Below, in pieces: positions 42,163 to 50,659 of a DNA stretch of 64,000 nt. The stretch covers positions 356,012 to 420,011 of the forward strand of contig JAEURJ010000009.1 of the NCBI GenBank assembly GCA_016789305.1, given 5' to 3'. Position 1 is the first letter of the stretch. Each line of letters opens with the position of its first letter. The translations under genes were made by a program, and so were the position numbers. The DNA comes from Anaerolineales bacterium (GTDB lineage Bacteria > Chloroflexota > Anaerolineae > Anaerolineales > Villigracilaceae). The notes beneath the pieces are model-generated. The model worked only from the letters and a program-made list of their open reading frames with translations. It made no database searches and was not told the origin of the DNA.

Positions 42163-43695
42163 ATGCAAAAAATCGCAGCGATCGATATCGGTTCGAATGC
42201 CATCCGCATGATCGTGGGGAGGATCACCGATTCACAGCAGGTGGAAACGCTTGAAAACATCCGCCTCCCCGTCCGCCTCGGGCAGGATGTGTTCAACCTG
42301 GGGAAATTGCAGGAAAGCACCATTCAACAAGCCATCGAAGCATTTCAACACTTTCGGCGCGTGGCCGATGATTTCGAAGTGACCAGGATCCGCGCCATCG
42401 CCACAAGCGCCATGCGCGAGGCCTCCAACGGATATATCCTCATCGACCGCATCGCCCAGGCCGCAAAGATCTCCATCGATGTGATCAGCGGCGATGAAGA
42501 GGCGCGCCTGATCCACCGCGCCGTGTCAGATAAGATCAAGCTTGACGGCAAACGCGCCGTCCTGATCGACATCGGAGGCGGAAGCGTGGAAGTCACGATT
42601 TCAGAAAACGGCAATATCGTCTCCACGGAAAGTTACAACATGGGGACCGTGCGCCTGCTGCAACAACTGGATGGGGGCGAAAAATCGGGATTTTCTCTTT
42701 TTCAGAATCCAAAACGTCCCTTCGCCATGCTGGTGCGCGAATATGCGGAAGCCGCGCGTAAAAGGATCGACCGCGAGATCGGGAGGGAAAAAGTGGATCT
42801 GTGTATCGGCACGGGTGGGAATGTGGAAGAGATCGGAAAATTAAGACAGAAATTATTGAAACAAAACAGCGCCGAGATCGTACGGCTTGGAGAGTTGCAG
42901 GAGCTGATCGAACAGATCAATGACTTGAGTGTGAAGGATCGTATTCGCAAATTAAAGCTGCGGCCGGATCGCGCGGATGTGATCCTGCCGGCCGCCATTG
43001 TCTTGCAGTTGATCGCGCGTGAAACCGGCGCAAAGCAGATCCACATTCCCAACGTGGGACTCAAAGATGGGCTGCTCGCGGAAATCGCAGACGAGATCGC
43101 GCAGGGTCCGCAGCCGCCCAAACGCGAACAAGTGTGGAGCTCCGCCGCGCGGCTTGGCGATAAATATGAATTCGATGCCGAACATGCCACGCTCGTGGCA
43201 AAACTCGCCGGTCAATTGTTCGATCAAACAAAGGAACTGCATCACCTCGAAGAAGAGGAACGCCTGCTTCTGGAGATCGGAGCGCTGCTTCACGATGTGG
43301 GTCATTTCATCAACACGCTCGATCACGACAAACACGGCTATTACATTTTGAAAGCCAACTCATTGATCGGATTATCCGCAAGGCAGCAGGAGATCGTCGC
43401 CAACCTGGTGCGCTATCACCGCAAGTTCCCGCCCACCATTGAAGATGCAGGATTTAAATCGCTCGCCTCCTCCGACCGATTGATGGTCACCAAACTATCG
43501 GCATTGATCCGTCTGGCAGACGGCATGGATATCAGCCACACGCGGCATGTACGGAACGTGACACTGGTCAGGAAAAAGAAACGCTGGGAATTGTCCATGC
43601 AGGGAAAGGGCGAATTGCTGCTGGAGCGTTGGGGCCTGAACAAACGCCGTGCCTTGTTTCAGGAAATCTTTGGCGTCGAATTGGAGATCGTATAA
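42163..43695 (+). CDS. ppx: Exopolyphosphatase/guanosine pentaphosphate phosphatase with HD domain
   Basis: Residues 1-300 form the Ppx/GppA actin-like ATPase domain: AAIDIGSNAIRMIV, ATSAMREASNG, and VLIDIGGGSVEV. Residues 320-500 hold an HD-type domain with LLHDVGHFINTLDHDKHG, as in long Ppx/GppA proteins. The enzyme removes terminal phosphate from polyphosphate or pppGpp. It lies between phoU and a CHAD gene and upstream of ppk, so polyphosphate is the likely substrate. Length 510 residues is normal for the two-domain form. Confidence 0.92.
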   Translation: MQKIAAIDIGSNAIRMIVGRITDSQQVETLENIRLPVRLGQDVFNLGKLQESTIQQAIEAFQHFRRVADDFEVTRIRAIATSAMREASNGYILIDRIAQAAKISIDVISGDEEARLIHRAVSDKIKLDGKRAVLIDIGGGSVEVTISENGNIVSTESYNMGTVRLLQQLDGGEKSGFSLFQNPKRPFAMLVREYAEAARKRIDREIGREKVDLCIGTGGNVEEIGKLRQKLLKQNSAEIVRLGELQELIEQINDLSVKDRIRKLKLRPDRADVILPAAIVLQLIARETGAKQIHIPNVGLKDGLLAEIADEIAQGPQPPKREQVWSSAARLGDKYEFDAEHATLVAKLAGQLFDQTKELHHLEEEERLLLEIGALLHDVGHFINTLDHDKHGYYILKANSLIGLSARQQEIVANLVRYHRKFPPTIEDAGFKSLASSDRLMVTKLSALIRLADGMDISHTRHVRNVTLVRKKKRWELSMQGKGELLLERWGLNKRRALFQEIFGVELEIV

Positions 43696-43698
43696 ACC

Positions 43699-44772
43699 AT
43701 GACGGAACAACCCACCGAATCACATCTGTTATCTGCGTATGACCTGCGCTGGAAAAATTATCGCGGTCAATACAAGACCTGCCGCATCGAATTCTCCGAA
43801 GAGGCAGTGCATGACCTGCGCGTCACAGCCCGCCGCCTGCTTGCCGTGCTGGATATCGCCCGCGCGCTGGCGCCGCATCCGCGCATCAAAAAGGTGCGGC
43901 GGGTTTTGAACGACATGATCGAGGAACTGGATGAACTGCGCGATGTGCAAGTGATGCTCGTTGAAATATCCGAAAACCTTGATGCCCTGCCGGAACTTAA
44001 AGTATTTCAAAAATCGTTGAAAAAGCGCGAAGCCAAACTGCTGCGCTCCGCATACAAACACATCAAACAAAACGGACTTTCCGAAATGAGCGCGCGCATC
44101 AAGAAAATACGCGAGAGTTTGGTCGAGCTGGAGGCAAAGGCCGATGCTTTTGAGTCGCAGCTGCTTGAAGTGATGGATAATGCCTATGCTTCCGCCGAGC
44201 AGGCGTACGGTCAGGTCGATGCGGCGCTTCCCTCCAGCATCCATCGCTTGCGCTTGAAGTTCAAGAAATTCCGTTATCTGGTGGAGATCATTCATCCGTA
44301 TGTGAACGGATATCCGCTGGAATACATGGAAAGAATGCACAATTATCAAGGCATGATGGGCAACATACAGGATGCGGAAGTCTTTCTCACTTCCTTTGCG
44401 GAATATACCGACGAGCACGGCGAGAAGGCCGGGAAGGAACGCGTGGCCGGGTTTTATCGACAACGGCTTCAGGTGTTAATCGCTGATTTCATGGAAAACA
44501 AAGGGGAGTTCTCCATATTTTGGAATCAAACAAAACAATTTGTAAAGGCAGATAAAAATGAAACTATACGTGATACGCCACGCCATCGCAGTGGAAGCCG
44601 GGGACCCAAAGTACGAGGAGGACAGCCAGCGGCCCCTGACAGGCAAGGGAAAGGAAAAAATAAAAAAGATCGCACAGGGATTGTGGGAGTTGGAGATCCA
44701 ACTGAACCTGATCCTGAGCAGTCCCACGGTGCGGACGATGGAAACAGCGGCGATCCTCGCGAAACGGCTTGA
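43699..44772 (+). CDS. CHAD-domain protein
   Basis: CHAD domains bind polyphosphate through conserved histidines on basic helices. Two repeats are seen, VHDLRVTARRLLAVLD near residue 35 and IHRLRLKFKKFRYLVE near residue 180. The domain should end near residue 285 (FWNQTKQFVKADK). The frame continues for 73 more residues that overlap the sixA gene by 215 bases in another frame; this tail is Gly/Pro/charged and disordered. The stop codon was probably lost. A 3-base gap separates it from ppx. Confidence 0.88.
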   Translation: MTEQPTESHLLSAYDLRWKNYRGQYKTCRIEFSEEAVHDLRVTARRLLAVLDIARALAPHPRIKKVRRVLNDMIEELDELRDVQVMLVEISENLDALPELKVFQKSLKKREAKLLRSAYKHIKQNGLSEMSARIKKIRESLVELEAKADAFESQLLEVMDNAYASAEQAYGQVDAALPSSIHRLRLKFKKFRYLVEIIHPYVNGYPLEYMERMHNYQGMMGNIQDAEVFLTSFAEYTDEHGEKAGKERVAGFYRQRLQVLIADFMENKGEFSIFWNQTKQFVKADKNETIRDTPRHRSGSRGPKVRGGQPAAPDRQGKGKNKKDRTGIVGVGDPTEPDPEQSHGADDGNSGDPRETA

Positions 44773-45073
44773 CGTAAAAAAGAGCAGGATCATCCCCACC
44801 GAGCACCTGGAAGCCACCGGCTATGCCGATCAATTGATCAACGAGATCAACGAAAAATATGGCGATGCCGAAGAGATCGCCCTGGTTGGGCACGAGCCTT
44901 ACTTAAGCAATTTGGTGTCCGTGCTGCTCACGGGTGACGCAAATATCTCCATGACGTTAAAAAAGGGAAGTGTATGCAAGTTGTCGGTGGATACCTTACA
45001 ATATGGACGATGTGCAAATCTCGACTGGCTGTTATCGCCTGCACAATTAATTCATATCGGTGAGAATGCTTAA
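44558..45073 (+). CDS. sixA: SixA-type histidine phosphatase
   Basis: A small (171 residues) branch-2 histidine phosphatase. The RHA motif KLYVIRHA holds the phospho-accepting histidine (residue 8), and the second conserved histidine is in VGHEP. In E. coli SixA dephosphorylates a histidine on a phosphotransfer protein. In CHAD/ppk operons its homologues are proposed to act in polyphosphate or phosphohistidine turnover. The gene lies inside the 3 prime end of the CHAD frame and ends 2 bases before ppk. Confidence 0.9.
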   Translation: MKLYVIRHAIAVEAGDPKYEEDSQRPLTGKGKEKIKKIAQGLWELEIQLNLILSSPTVRTMETAAILAKRLDVKKSRIIPTEHLEATGYADQLINEINEKYGDAEEIALVGHEPYLSNLVSVLLTGDANISMTLKKGSVCKLSVDTLQYGRCANLDWLLSPAQLIHIGENA

Positions 45074-45075
45074 TC

Positions 45076-47190
45076 ATGGAAATAGAAACGCTCGATATAC
45101 CGCAACTAACCGACCCCTCTTTATATGTGAACCGTGAGATCAGCCTGCTTGAATTCCAGCGTCGTCTGCTGGAGGAGGCAAAGGATGACCGCAACCCGCT
45201 GTTGGAACGGCTTAAGTTCCTTGCCATTTTCGGCTCGAACATGGATGAATATTTCATGGTGCGCGTATCGGGCGTGCGCAAGCTGGTGGAATCGCACATC
45301 ACCGAAGTCTCCATCGACGGCCTGACCCCGCGCGACCAGCTTGCAGCAATGCGCAAACTTGCCAACGAGTTATTCAAGGATGCGCAAACCTACCTGACCA
45401 AAAAACTTTTCCCGAAGCTGGACAAAGCCGGCATTCATGTTTTGGATTATGGAAAATTAACCAAGACGCAAAAGGAAAAGATGAACAGTTATTTTCAGGA
45501 GGTTGTTCATCCGGTGCTCACGCCTCTTGCATTGGACCCCGGACATCCCTTCCCCCATATTTCGAATCTCAGCCTCAGCCTTGCCATCGTGATCCGCGAC
45601 CCGAAAGGCGTTGAGAAATTCGCACGCGTCAAAGTACCGGATACGCTTCCCCGCTTGATCCCGATCAAACGATCCTCCGGCGGCGTACGCAAGGATGGGA
45701 CGATCGCACGTCATCATTATTTCGTCTGGCTGGAGCAGGTGATCGCGGCGAACATTTCCACGTTATTCCCGGGGATGCAGGTCGTTGCCGCACATCCCTT
45801 CCGCACCATCCGCGATGCTGATATCGAGATCCAGGAGATCGAAGCGGATGATCTGCTGGAAACCATGCAGCAAAGCATCCGCCGCAGAAAGTTCGGCTCG
45901 GTGGTACAGATCAACGTGTACGAATCGATGCCGGAGGAAATTCGCGACCTGTTGGTCGAAAACCTGGAAGCGAAACCAAACGACATCTTAGTACAGGCCA
46001 GTCCGCTTGGCCTGGCTTCGCTCTGGCAGATCTATAATCACGTGGAACGACACGAATTAAAATACCCGGTCTACACACCCCGGGTTCCCAAGCAGATCAA
46101 GGAGATGGAAAGCACGGCCGATTTCTTCGAAGCTGTGCGCCAGAAAAATATTCTGGTCCATCATCCATATAATTCCTTCTCCTCCGTGATCGACTTTTTG
46201 AACGCGGCCGCGCGCGACCCGCAGGTGCTGGCCATCAAACAAACCCTGTATCGGGTGGGAAACAATTCCCCCATCGTCGAGTCTCTGCTGGAAGCTTCGG
46301 AGCGCGGCAAACAGGTGGCTGTGCTTGTTGAACTTAAGGCACGTTTTGATGAAGAGAGCAACATCGGCTGGGCCCGTAAATTGGAGCAGGCGGGTGTACA
46401 TGTTGTGTATGGCCTGGTGGGATTAAAAACACACTGCAAGATCGCGCTGGTCGTCCGCAAGGAAGGGGACGGCATTCATCGATACGTCCATCTTGCAACG
46501 GGAAATTACAACGCCATTACCTCAAGCACCTACGAAGACATGGGCATGTTCACCGCCGATGACGCCATTGGCACGGACGCCACCGACCTATTCAACTATC
46601 TCACCGGATATTCCACACAACAGGAATACCGCAAACTTCTGGTCGCCCCGGTCAGCCTGCGTGAACGGCTTGAACTCATGATCAAACGCGAGATCGAATA
46701 TGCCCGAGCAGGGAAACCCGCCCGCCTCATTTTCAAAGCCAATGCATTGGTGGACCCAAGATTGATCCAATTGTTTTACGAGGCCTCACAGGCCGGAGTT
46801 AAAGTGGATTTGCTGGTCCGTGGCGTTTGCTGCCTGCGGCCGGGGTTGAAGAAGATCAGCGAAAATATTCGGGTGATCAGCGTGATCGGCCGCTATCTGG
46901 AACACAGCCGCATTTATTATTTCCTCAACGGCGGCGCGGAGGAAGTCTATTTGGGAAGCGCGGACTTAATGTCCCGCAACCTGAACCGCCGCGTGGAGAT
47001 CGTCTTCCCCATCGAAGACAAGGATCACATCCGCCACATTCGTGACGACATCCTCGAAGCCTACCTGAACAAAAACGCGCGTGTGCGCTTCATGCAAAGC
47101 GATGGCTCCTATCTCAAGAATCAAACCAAAGAAGAACAGACCCTGGATGTTCAGGAATGGTTTATGAGCGAGTACAAAGGCCAAAAATAA
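45076..47190 (+). CDS. ppk: Polyphosphate kinase 1
   Basis: A full-length (704 residues) PPK1 that makes polyphosphate from ATP. The N-terminal domain begins LYVNREISLLEFQRR. The phospholipase-D-like catalytic domains carry the family motifs GLKTHCKIAL (the autophosphorylated histidine by family comparison), YVHLATGNYN and EHSRIYYF with the second histidine, then YLGSADLMSRNLNRRVE. It is the last gene of the phoU-ppx-CHAD-sixA-ppk operon, so synthesis and degradation of polyphosphate are made from one Pho-controlled transcript. Confidence 0.96.
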   Translation: MEIETLDIPQLTDPSLYVNREISLLEFQRRLLEEAKDDRNPLLERLKFLAIFGSNMDEYFMVRVSGVRKLVESHITEVSIDGLTPRDQLAAMRKLANELFKDAQTYLTKKLFPKLDKAGIHVLDYGKLTKTQKEKMNSYFQEVVHPVLTPLALDPGHPFPHISNLSLSLAIVIRDPKGVEKFARVKVPDTLPRLIPIKRSSGGVRKDGTIARHHYFVWLEQVIAANISTLFPGMQVVAAHPFRTIRDADIEIQEIEADDLLETMQQSIRRRKFGSVVQINVYESMPEEIRDLLVENLEAKPNDILVQASPLGLASLWQIYNHVERHELKYPVYTPRVPKQIKEMESTADFFEAVRQKNILVHHPYNSFSSVIDFLNAAARDPQVLAIKQTLYRVGNNSPIVESLLEASERGKQVAVLVELKARFDEESNIGWARKLEQAGVHVVYGLVGLKTHCKIALVVRKEGDGIHRYVHLATGNYNAITSSTYEDMGMFTADDAIGTDATDLFNYLTGYSTQQEYRKLLVAPVSLRERLELMIKREIEYARAGKPARLIFKANALVDPRLIQLFYEASQAGVKVDLLVRGVCCLRPGLKKISENIRVISVIGRYLEHSRIYYFLNGGAEEVYLGSADLMSRNLNRRVEIVFPIEDKDHIRHIRDDILEAYLNKNARVRFMQSDGSYLKNQTKEEQTLDVQEWFMSEYKGQK

Positions 47191-47191
47191 T

Positions 47192-47221
47192 AAAAGAAGC
47201 GGCTTGCAGCCGCTTCTTTTA
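47192..47221. terminator. Bidirectional terminator between ppk and the glycosyltransferase-like gene
   Basis: AAAAGAAGCGGCT and AGCCGCTTCTTTT form a 13-bp stem with a 3-base loop. Confidence 0.95.
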
Positions 47222-47223
47222 TA

Positions 47224-48252
47224 TTAAAGATCAATATTTTCCCACAAAGGACGGGTACGAAGAGTGCCCCTTCGAGCACGTTCAATTAAAGGCATGGGCG
47301 TATGCAGGATGCGGCGGCAAATACCGGCGATCCTGCGGGCGGAATCTCCATTATTCTGGATCGGCATCAACCTTTTCAACTCTTCCATGTTTAAGTTTGT
47401 ATGCGTTTCTTTTCCAAGCCCCACCGCAACATAAGTGCTTGTGGACTGCTGGGTGATGACTGTGGCTGCATTGGCGATCATGTGATTCACATTGCCGGTC
47501 GAGAATACCAGCGCATCGGGGGCAATTCTGTTTATTTCATGCTGCGCCCGTTTTACATTTTCAGCAGGGTGTAATTTGAAGATCAATTTGCGACCCGCCG
47601 CAAGTTCAACACATCGGCGAATAAATGCATCCCGGTCATCACGTCGAAACGTCTCACGCAATGGAGAAGTCGCAACCAACACATGACCATGAAAGGGAAA
47701 ATCGTTGACAAGGTTAATTTGCAGATCGTCAAAGTTCGGAATGCCCGTTACATATAACTTCTCGCGTTTCACGCCTTTGCGCACGAAAAGATCTGCGTAT
47801 CCTTCCGAGGCCACACAAAACACATCATAGGCATTGGAGAGACCGCTGGTGGAGGTATTGGCGATATATCTTGGAAGATGAAGCCATTTCACAAGATGGT
47901 ACACCCACGTTTCAGGTTCCGTGATCCCTTCCTGGATCAACACCAGCCTGGTGTTGCGAATATTCCTTTGCACGATCAAATCGCTGCATGTTACAACCAG
48001 GTCATATTTCCGCCGGGTGCCGCGATCATCCATCGGCAATAAATTTCTGGCAAGATATTCCCTGGTTTCGCGCATGTGCCTGCCGCCCAGCACCGTAAAG
48101 TCCAGCCAGCCTTGGGAAGCCGCAAAACCTTCCACGCCGTCCGCATAATAGGGGGTAAAAAAGCAGTTGTACCCCTCCATTTGTTTCGAGATCTTATGCA
48201 TCATGGTCGTTTGATTCAACGAGCCACAGATAAAAAGTATGTTCCCGGTCAT
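47224..48252 (-). CDS. GT-B-fold glycosyltransferase or glycerophosphotransferase-like protein
   Basis: The 342-residue protein has a GT-B-like plan: an N-terminal half beginning ILFICGSLNQTTMMHKI, and a C-terminal half with IFKLHPAENVKRAQ and VITQQSTSTYVAVGLGKETH. The C-terminal patterns resemble CDP-glycerol glycerophosphotransferases and surface polysaccharide enzymes. No signal peptide or helix is seen, so it acts at the cytoplasmic face. GGAG precedes the ATG. A Pho-type promoter lies upstream, so it may replace or trim phosphate-containing envelope polymers when phosphate is short (inference). Confidence 0.6.
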   Translation of the reverse strand: MTGNILFICGSLNQTTMMHKISKQMEGYNCFFTPYYADGVEGFAASQGWLDFTVLGGRHMRETREYLARNLLPMDDRGTRRKYDLVVTCSDLIVQRNIRNTRLVLIQEGITEPETWVYHLVKWLHLPRYIANTSTSGLSNAYDVFCVASEGYADLFVRKGVKREKLYVTGIPNFDDLQINLVNDFPFHGHVLVATSPLRETFRRDDRDAFIRRCVELAAGRKLIFKLHPAENVKRAQHEINRIAPDALVFSTGNVNHMIANAATVITQQSTSTYVAVGLGKETHTNLNMEELKRLMPIQNNGDSARRIAGICRRILHTPMPLIERARRGTLRTRPLWENIDL

Positions 48253-48271
48253 CGCAACTCCATATCAAAGC

Positions 48272-48325
48272 ATTCTACATGGCGGGAATTAAGAAGATGC
48301 GAAGAACAAGTTAAGGATGGTTAAA
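48272..48325 (-). promoter_or_regulatory. Pho-type promoter of the glycosyltransferase-like gene
   Basis: Reading the minus strand from 48325: TTTA at offset 1, TTAA at 12, TTCG (weak) at 23, TTAA at 34, 11 bases, then TAGAAT at offset 49 (48272-48277). This is the same geometry as the pstS copy 2 and phoU copy 2 promoters. Confidence 0.7.
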
Positions 48326-48374
48326 CAAAAAAGCAATATGCATTGAGCATATCACCATGTGGGTCAAGAAAATA

Positions 48375-48476
48375 CTATATCTTTCTTTTGCGTAGAAATT
48401 CGCGTCGTTTATTGCGCGCGTCCAGAACCAGCACGGATAAAAATGAAACAACAAGAATGGATGCAACAGTTTCCAT
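48375..48476 (-). CDS. 33-residue single-helix membrane protein under a Pho-type promoter
   Basis: An ATG at 48476 with AAGGAG 7 bases upstream opens a 33-codon frame. The product begins METVASILVVSFLSVLVL, one membrane helix, and ends in a strongly basic tail (about residues 21-32). The positive tail predicts an outside-in orientation with the tail in the cytoplasm. It lies between phoR and the glycosyltransferase-like gene in a 314-base gap that would be called empty. Its promoter has the Pho geometry. The family is not recognised; it may regulate PhoR, a Pst component or the neighbouring enzyme. Confidence 0.65.
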   Translation of the reverse strand: METVASILVVSFLSVLVLDARNKRREFLRKRKI

Positions 48477-48499
48477 AAATCACTCCTTTTGATGTCCCC

Positions 48500-48553
48500 A
48501 TCTTACAACAGATCCTTTGTTCGCCACTTAAGAAACAGTTAACATCTGGTAAA
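48500..48553 (-). promoter_or_regulatory. Pho-type promoter of the small membrane protein gene
   Basis: Reading the minus strand from 48553: TTTA at offset 1, TTAA at 12, TTAA at 23, a weak site at 34, 11 bases, then TAAGAT at offset 49 (48500-48505). The spacing equals that of the other three Pho promoters in the window. Confidence 0.7.
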
Positions 48554-48566
48554 CAGAATTGAAAGT

Positions 48567-49790
48567 TTAAACGAACGGGATCGTGAAATAGAACGTACTT
48601 CCCCGTCCCTCTTCACTTTCCGCCCAGATCCTGCCGCTGTGCGCTTCCACGATATGTTTCGAGATGGATAACCCCAGCCCGGTCCCTGAACCTGTGCGGG
48701 ACCGGTCCACTCGATAAAATCTTTCGAAGATGCGGGTGAGACTCTCTGAAGGAATACCGGCTCCCGTATCCCGCACAGCGAATCGCGCCCCGCCCGAGCC
48801 TGCTTCTGCTTCGAGAGTAATCTCTCCCCCGGGCTTGGTGAACTTCACCGCATTGTGAATCATATTTACGAGTACCTGTTCCAAACGCGCTTTGTCCGCA
48901 CGCACGTTATGCAATCCATCCGCGCAATTCACGGATAATTTCAACCCGGCCCGTTCGGCCTGTAATTTCATACGATCTGCTGCAGAGAGCAATAAACTTT
49001 TCGGGGAAAGCGGCGCGATATTTAATTCCACCTGGCCGGACTCGATGCGTGAAAGGTCGAGCAGTTCCTGCGCCATTTGAGTCAGCGCATCCACTTCGGT
49101 GATGATCCTGCTCAAGAAACGAGGGCCAGCTTCCGGGTCCGTAATGGCGCCGTTTTGCAGTGTCTCGGTCAAGGCTTTAAGGGAGGCAAGCGGCGTACGC
49201 AGCTCATGCGACACGTTGGAAATAAAATCCCGGCGAACGGTTTCCAACCGGCGCACACGCGTGAGGTCCTGCACGACCAGCAAACTTCCGCCGGCGTGTT
49301 CATCGGGGATGACCACCAATTGCAAAAAATGTTTGCGCGACGGCAGTTCAACTGATTCCGTGCGCAATTCACGGTTTTGCTGACTCTGACGCCAGGCTTC
49401 AATTAATTGGTGATTGCGAACCACTTCAGCAACACTGTGGTTGATCGGATCGTCGGTATCGAAAAGTTTTTCGGCTGCCGGGTTGGCAAACTGAACCAGC
49501 CCGCTGGCATCGGCAATCAACACCCCATCGGTTAATTGTTCAAGCACAGTCGAGAGGCGCGCATTATCAGAATCCAATGCCGCCAGTTGATCATCAAACG
49601 ATGATTTCAACGAAGCGATCGCATTGGATAGATTTTCAAGTTCATGCAAATCTGTCGGCAGGGTTTGCGGCAAACGGCGAACAAGGTCGGCATATGCATT
49701 CAATCGTCGTTTTAAAACATAATATCGCCACGCAAACCACGCAGCGACGAGGGTCATTCCCAGCAAAGCGAATTCCAAAATGGAAGTCAC
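48567..49790 (-). CDS. phoR: Phosphate regulon sensor histidine kinase PhoR
   Basis: The 407-residue kinase has one N-terminal membrane helix (residues 4-24), a coiled segment, a PAS domain (about 75-175), the HisKA box FISNVSHELRTP with His195, and a HATPase domain with N (MIHNAVKFT), DTGAG and GTGLGLS motifs. No periplasmic sensor domain is present, as in PhoR kinases that read the Pst/PhoU state. It begins with GTG three bases after phoB, with AAGGAT upstream. The gene order phoB-phoR and the surrounding Pho genes support the name. Confidence 0.9.
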   Translation of the reverse strand: MTSILEFALLGMTLVAAWFAWRYYVLKRRLNAYADLVRRLPQTLPTDLHELENLSNAIASLKSSFDDQLAALDSDNARLSTVLEQLTDGVLIADASGLVQFANPAAEKLFDTDDPINHSVAEVVRNHQLIEAWRQSQQNRELRTESVELPSRKHFLQLVVIPDEHAGGSLLVVQDLTRVRRLETVRRDFISNVSHELRTPLASLKALTETLQNGAITDPEAGPRFLSRIITEVDALTQMAQELLDLSRIESGQVELNIAPLSPKSLLLSAADRMKLQAERAGLKLSVNCADGLHNVRADKARLEQVLVNMIHNAVKFTKPGGEITLEAEAGSGGARFAVRDTGAGIPSESLTRIFERFYRVDRSRTGSGTGLGLSISKHIVEAHSGRIWAESEEGRGSTFYFTIPFV

Positions 49791-49793
49791 AAT

Positions 49794-50504
49794 TTATCCT
49801 TCGAAACGGTACCCGCCGCCGCGGACCGTCACAATGCGCACCGGGTTCGCCGAATCTTTTTCGATCTTTTGGCGCAGCCAGCGGATGTGCACATCCACTG
49901 TGCGGCTGTCGCCGATGAAGTCCCAGCCCCATACCCGCTCCAAAACGAATTCGCGGGAAAGCATTTGCCCTTTATGTTCGGCAAAGAATAATAACAACTC
50001 ATATTCCTTTGGCTTGAGTTGAATGGGAGTACCGTCCAGGGTTACTTCGCGGCGGGTGAGGTTGACAATAAGATTGTCGAATTTCAATGCCTCATGTTTG
50101 GGCAGCGAAATTTCACCTTTGCCCATCTCTTCCCGCAGCAAACGAGTACGCCTGATCTGTGCTTTGACCCGTGCCAACAGCTCCCGCATGGAAAACGGCT
50201 TGGTCAGGTAATCGTCCGCGCCAACCTCAAGACCCACGACACGATCAATTTCATCGTCACGCGCCGTTAACATCAGGATGGATGTGGTCATTTCCTTGCG
50301 CAGAATACGCGCCACTTCAAAACCATCCATTTCAGGAAGCATGATATCCAACACGATCAAATCCGGTTTCAATCGCCGCGCCGCTTCCAATGCCGCACGT
50401 CCATCCCCCACTGATTCAACGGTGTACCCCTCTTTTTTGAGGCTGTACACCAGCGTCTCCTGCAGAGACGGTTCATCTTCAACAACAAGTATGATTTCTG
50501 ACAT
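49794..50504 (-). CDS. phoB: Phosphate regulon response regulator PhoB
   Basis: A 236-residue OmpR/PhoB-type regulator with a receiver domain (phosphoacceptor Asp53 in [11 protein letters not shown]) and a C-terminal winged helix ([20 protein letters not shown] and [13 protein letters not shown]). I placed the start at the ATG at 50504; the frame extends to 50522 over the -10. A TATATT hexamer 8 bases upstream and no ribosome binding site suggest a leaderless mRNA. TTAA half-sites upstream fit autoregulation. It is the likely activator of the four Pho-type promoters in the window. Confidence 0.93.
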   Translation of the reverse strand: MSEIILVVEDEPSLQETLVYSLKKEGYTVESVGDGRAALEAARRLKPDLIVLDIMLPEMDGFEVARILRKEMTTSILMLTARDDEIDRVVGLEVGADDYLTKPFSMRELLARVKAQIRRTRLLREEMGKGEISLPKHEALKFDNLIVNLTRREVTLDGTPIQLKPKEYELLLFFAEHKGQMLSREFVLERVWGWDFIGDSRTVDVHIRWLRQKIEKDSANPVRIVTVRGGGYRFEG

Positions 50505-50512
50505 TGGCAAAA

Positions 50513-50554
50513 AATATACCACAATAAAAATTTATTCTGTTAAGGTTGTGTTAA
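50513..50554 (-). promoter_or_regulatory. phoB promoter with two Pho half-sites
   Basis: CTGTTAA-GGTT-GTGTTAA at 50537-50554 gives two TTAA half-sites at 11-bp spacing. TATATT at 50513-50518 follows after 18 bases, a different distance from the other Pho promoters (one half-site shorter). Confidence 0.65.
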
Positions 50555-50659
50555 ATGACTACGGGAGATCGATCGCAAAAGAAACACCAACCTCCCTGTA
50601 ATGAAAAAGAAAGATTTTGCAGGTAAAATCCAGATATTCATTTCCATCTTACAGGTAAC

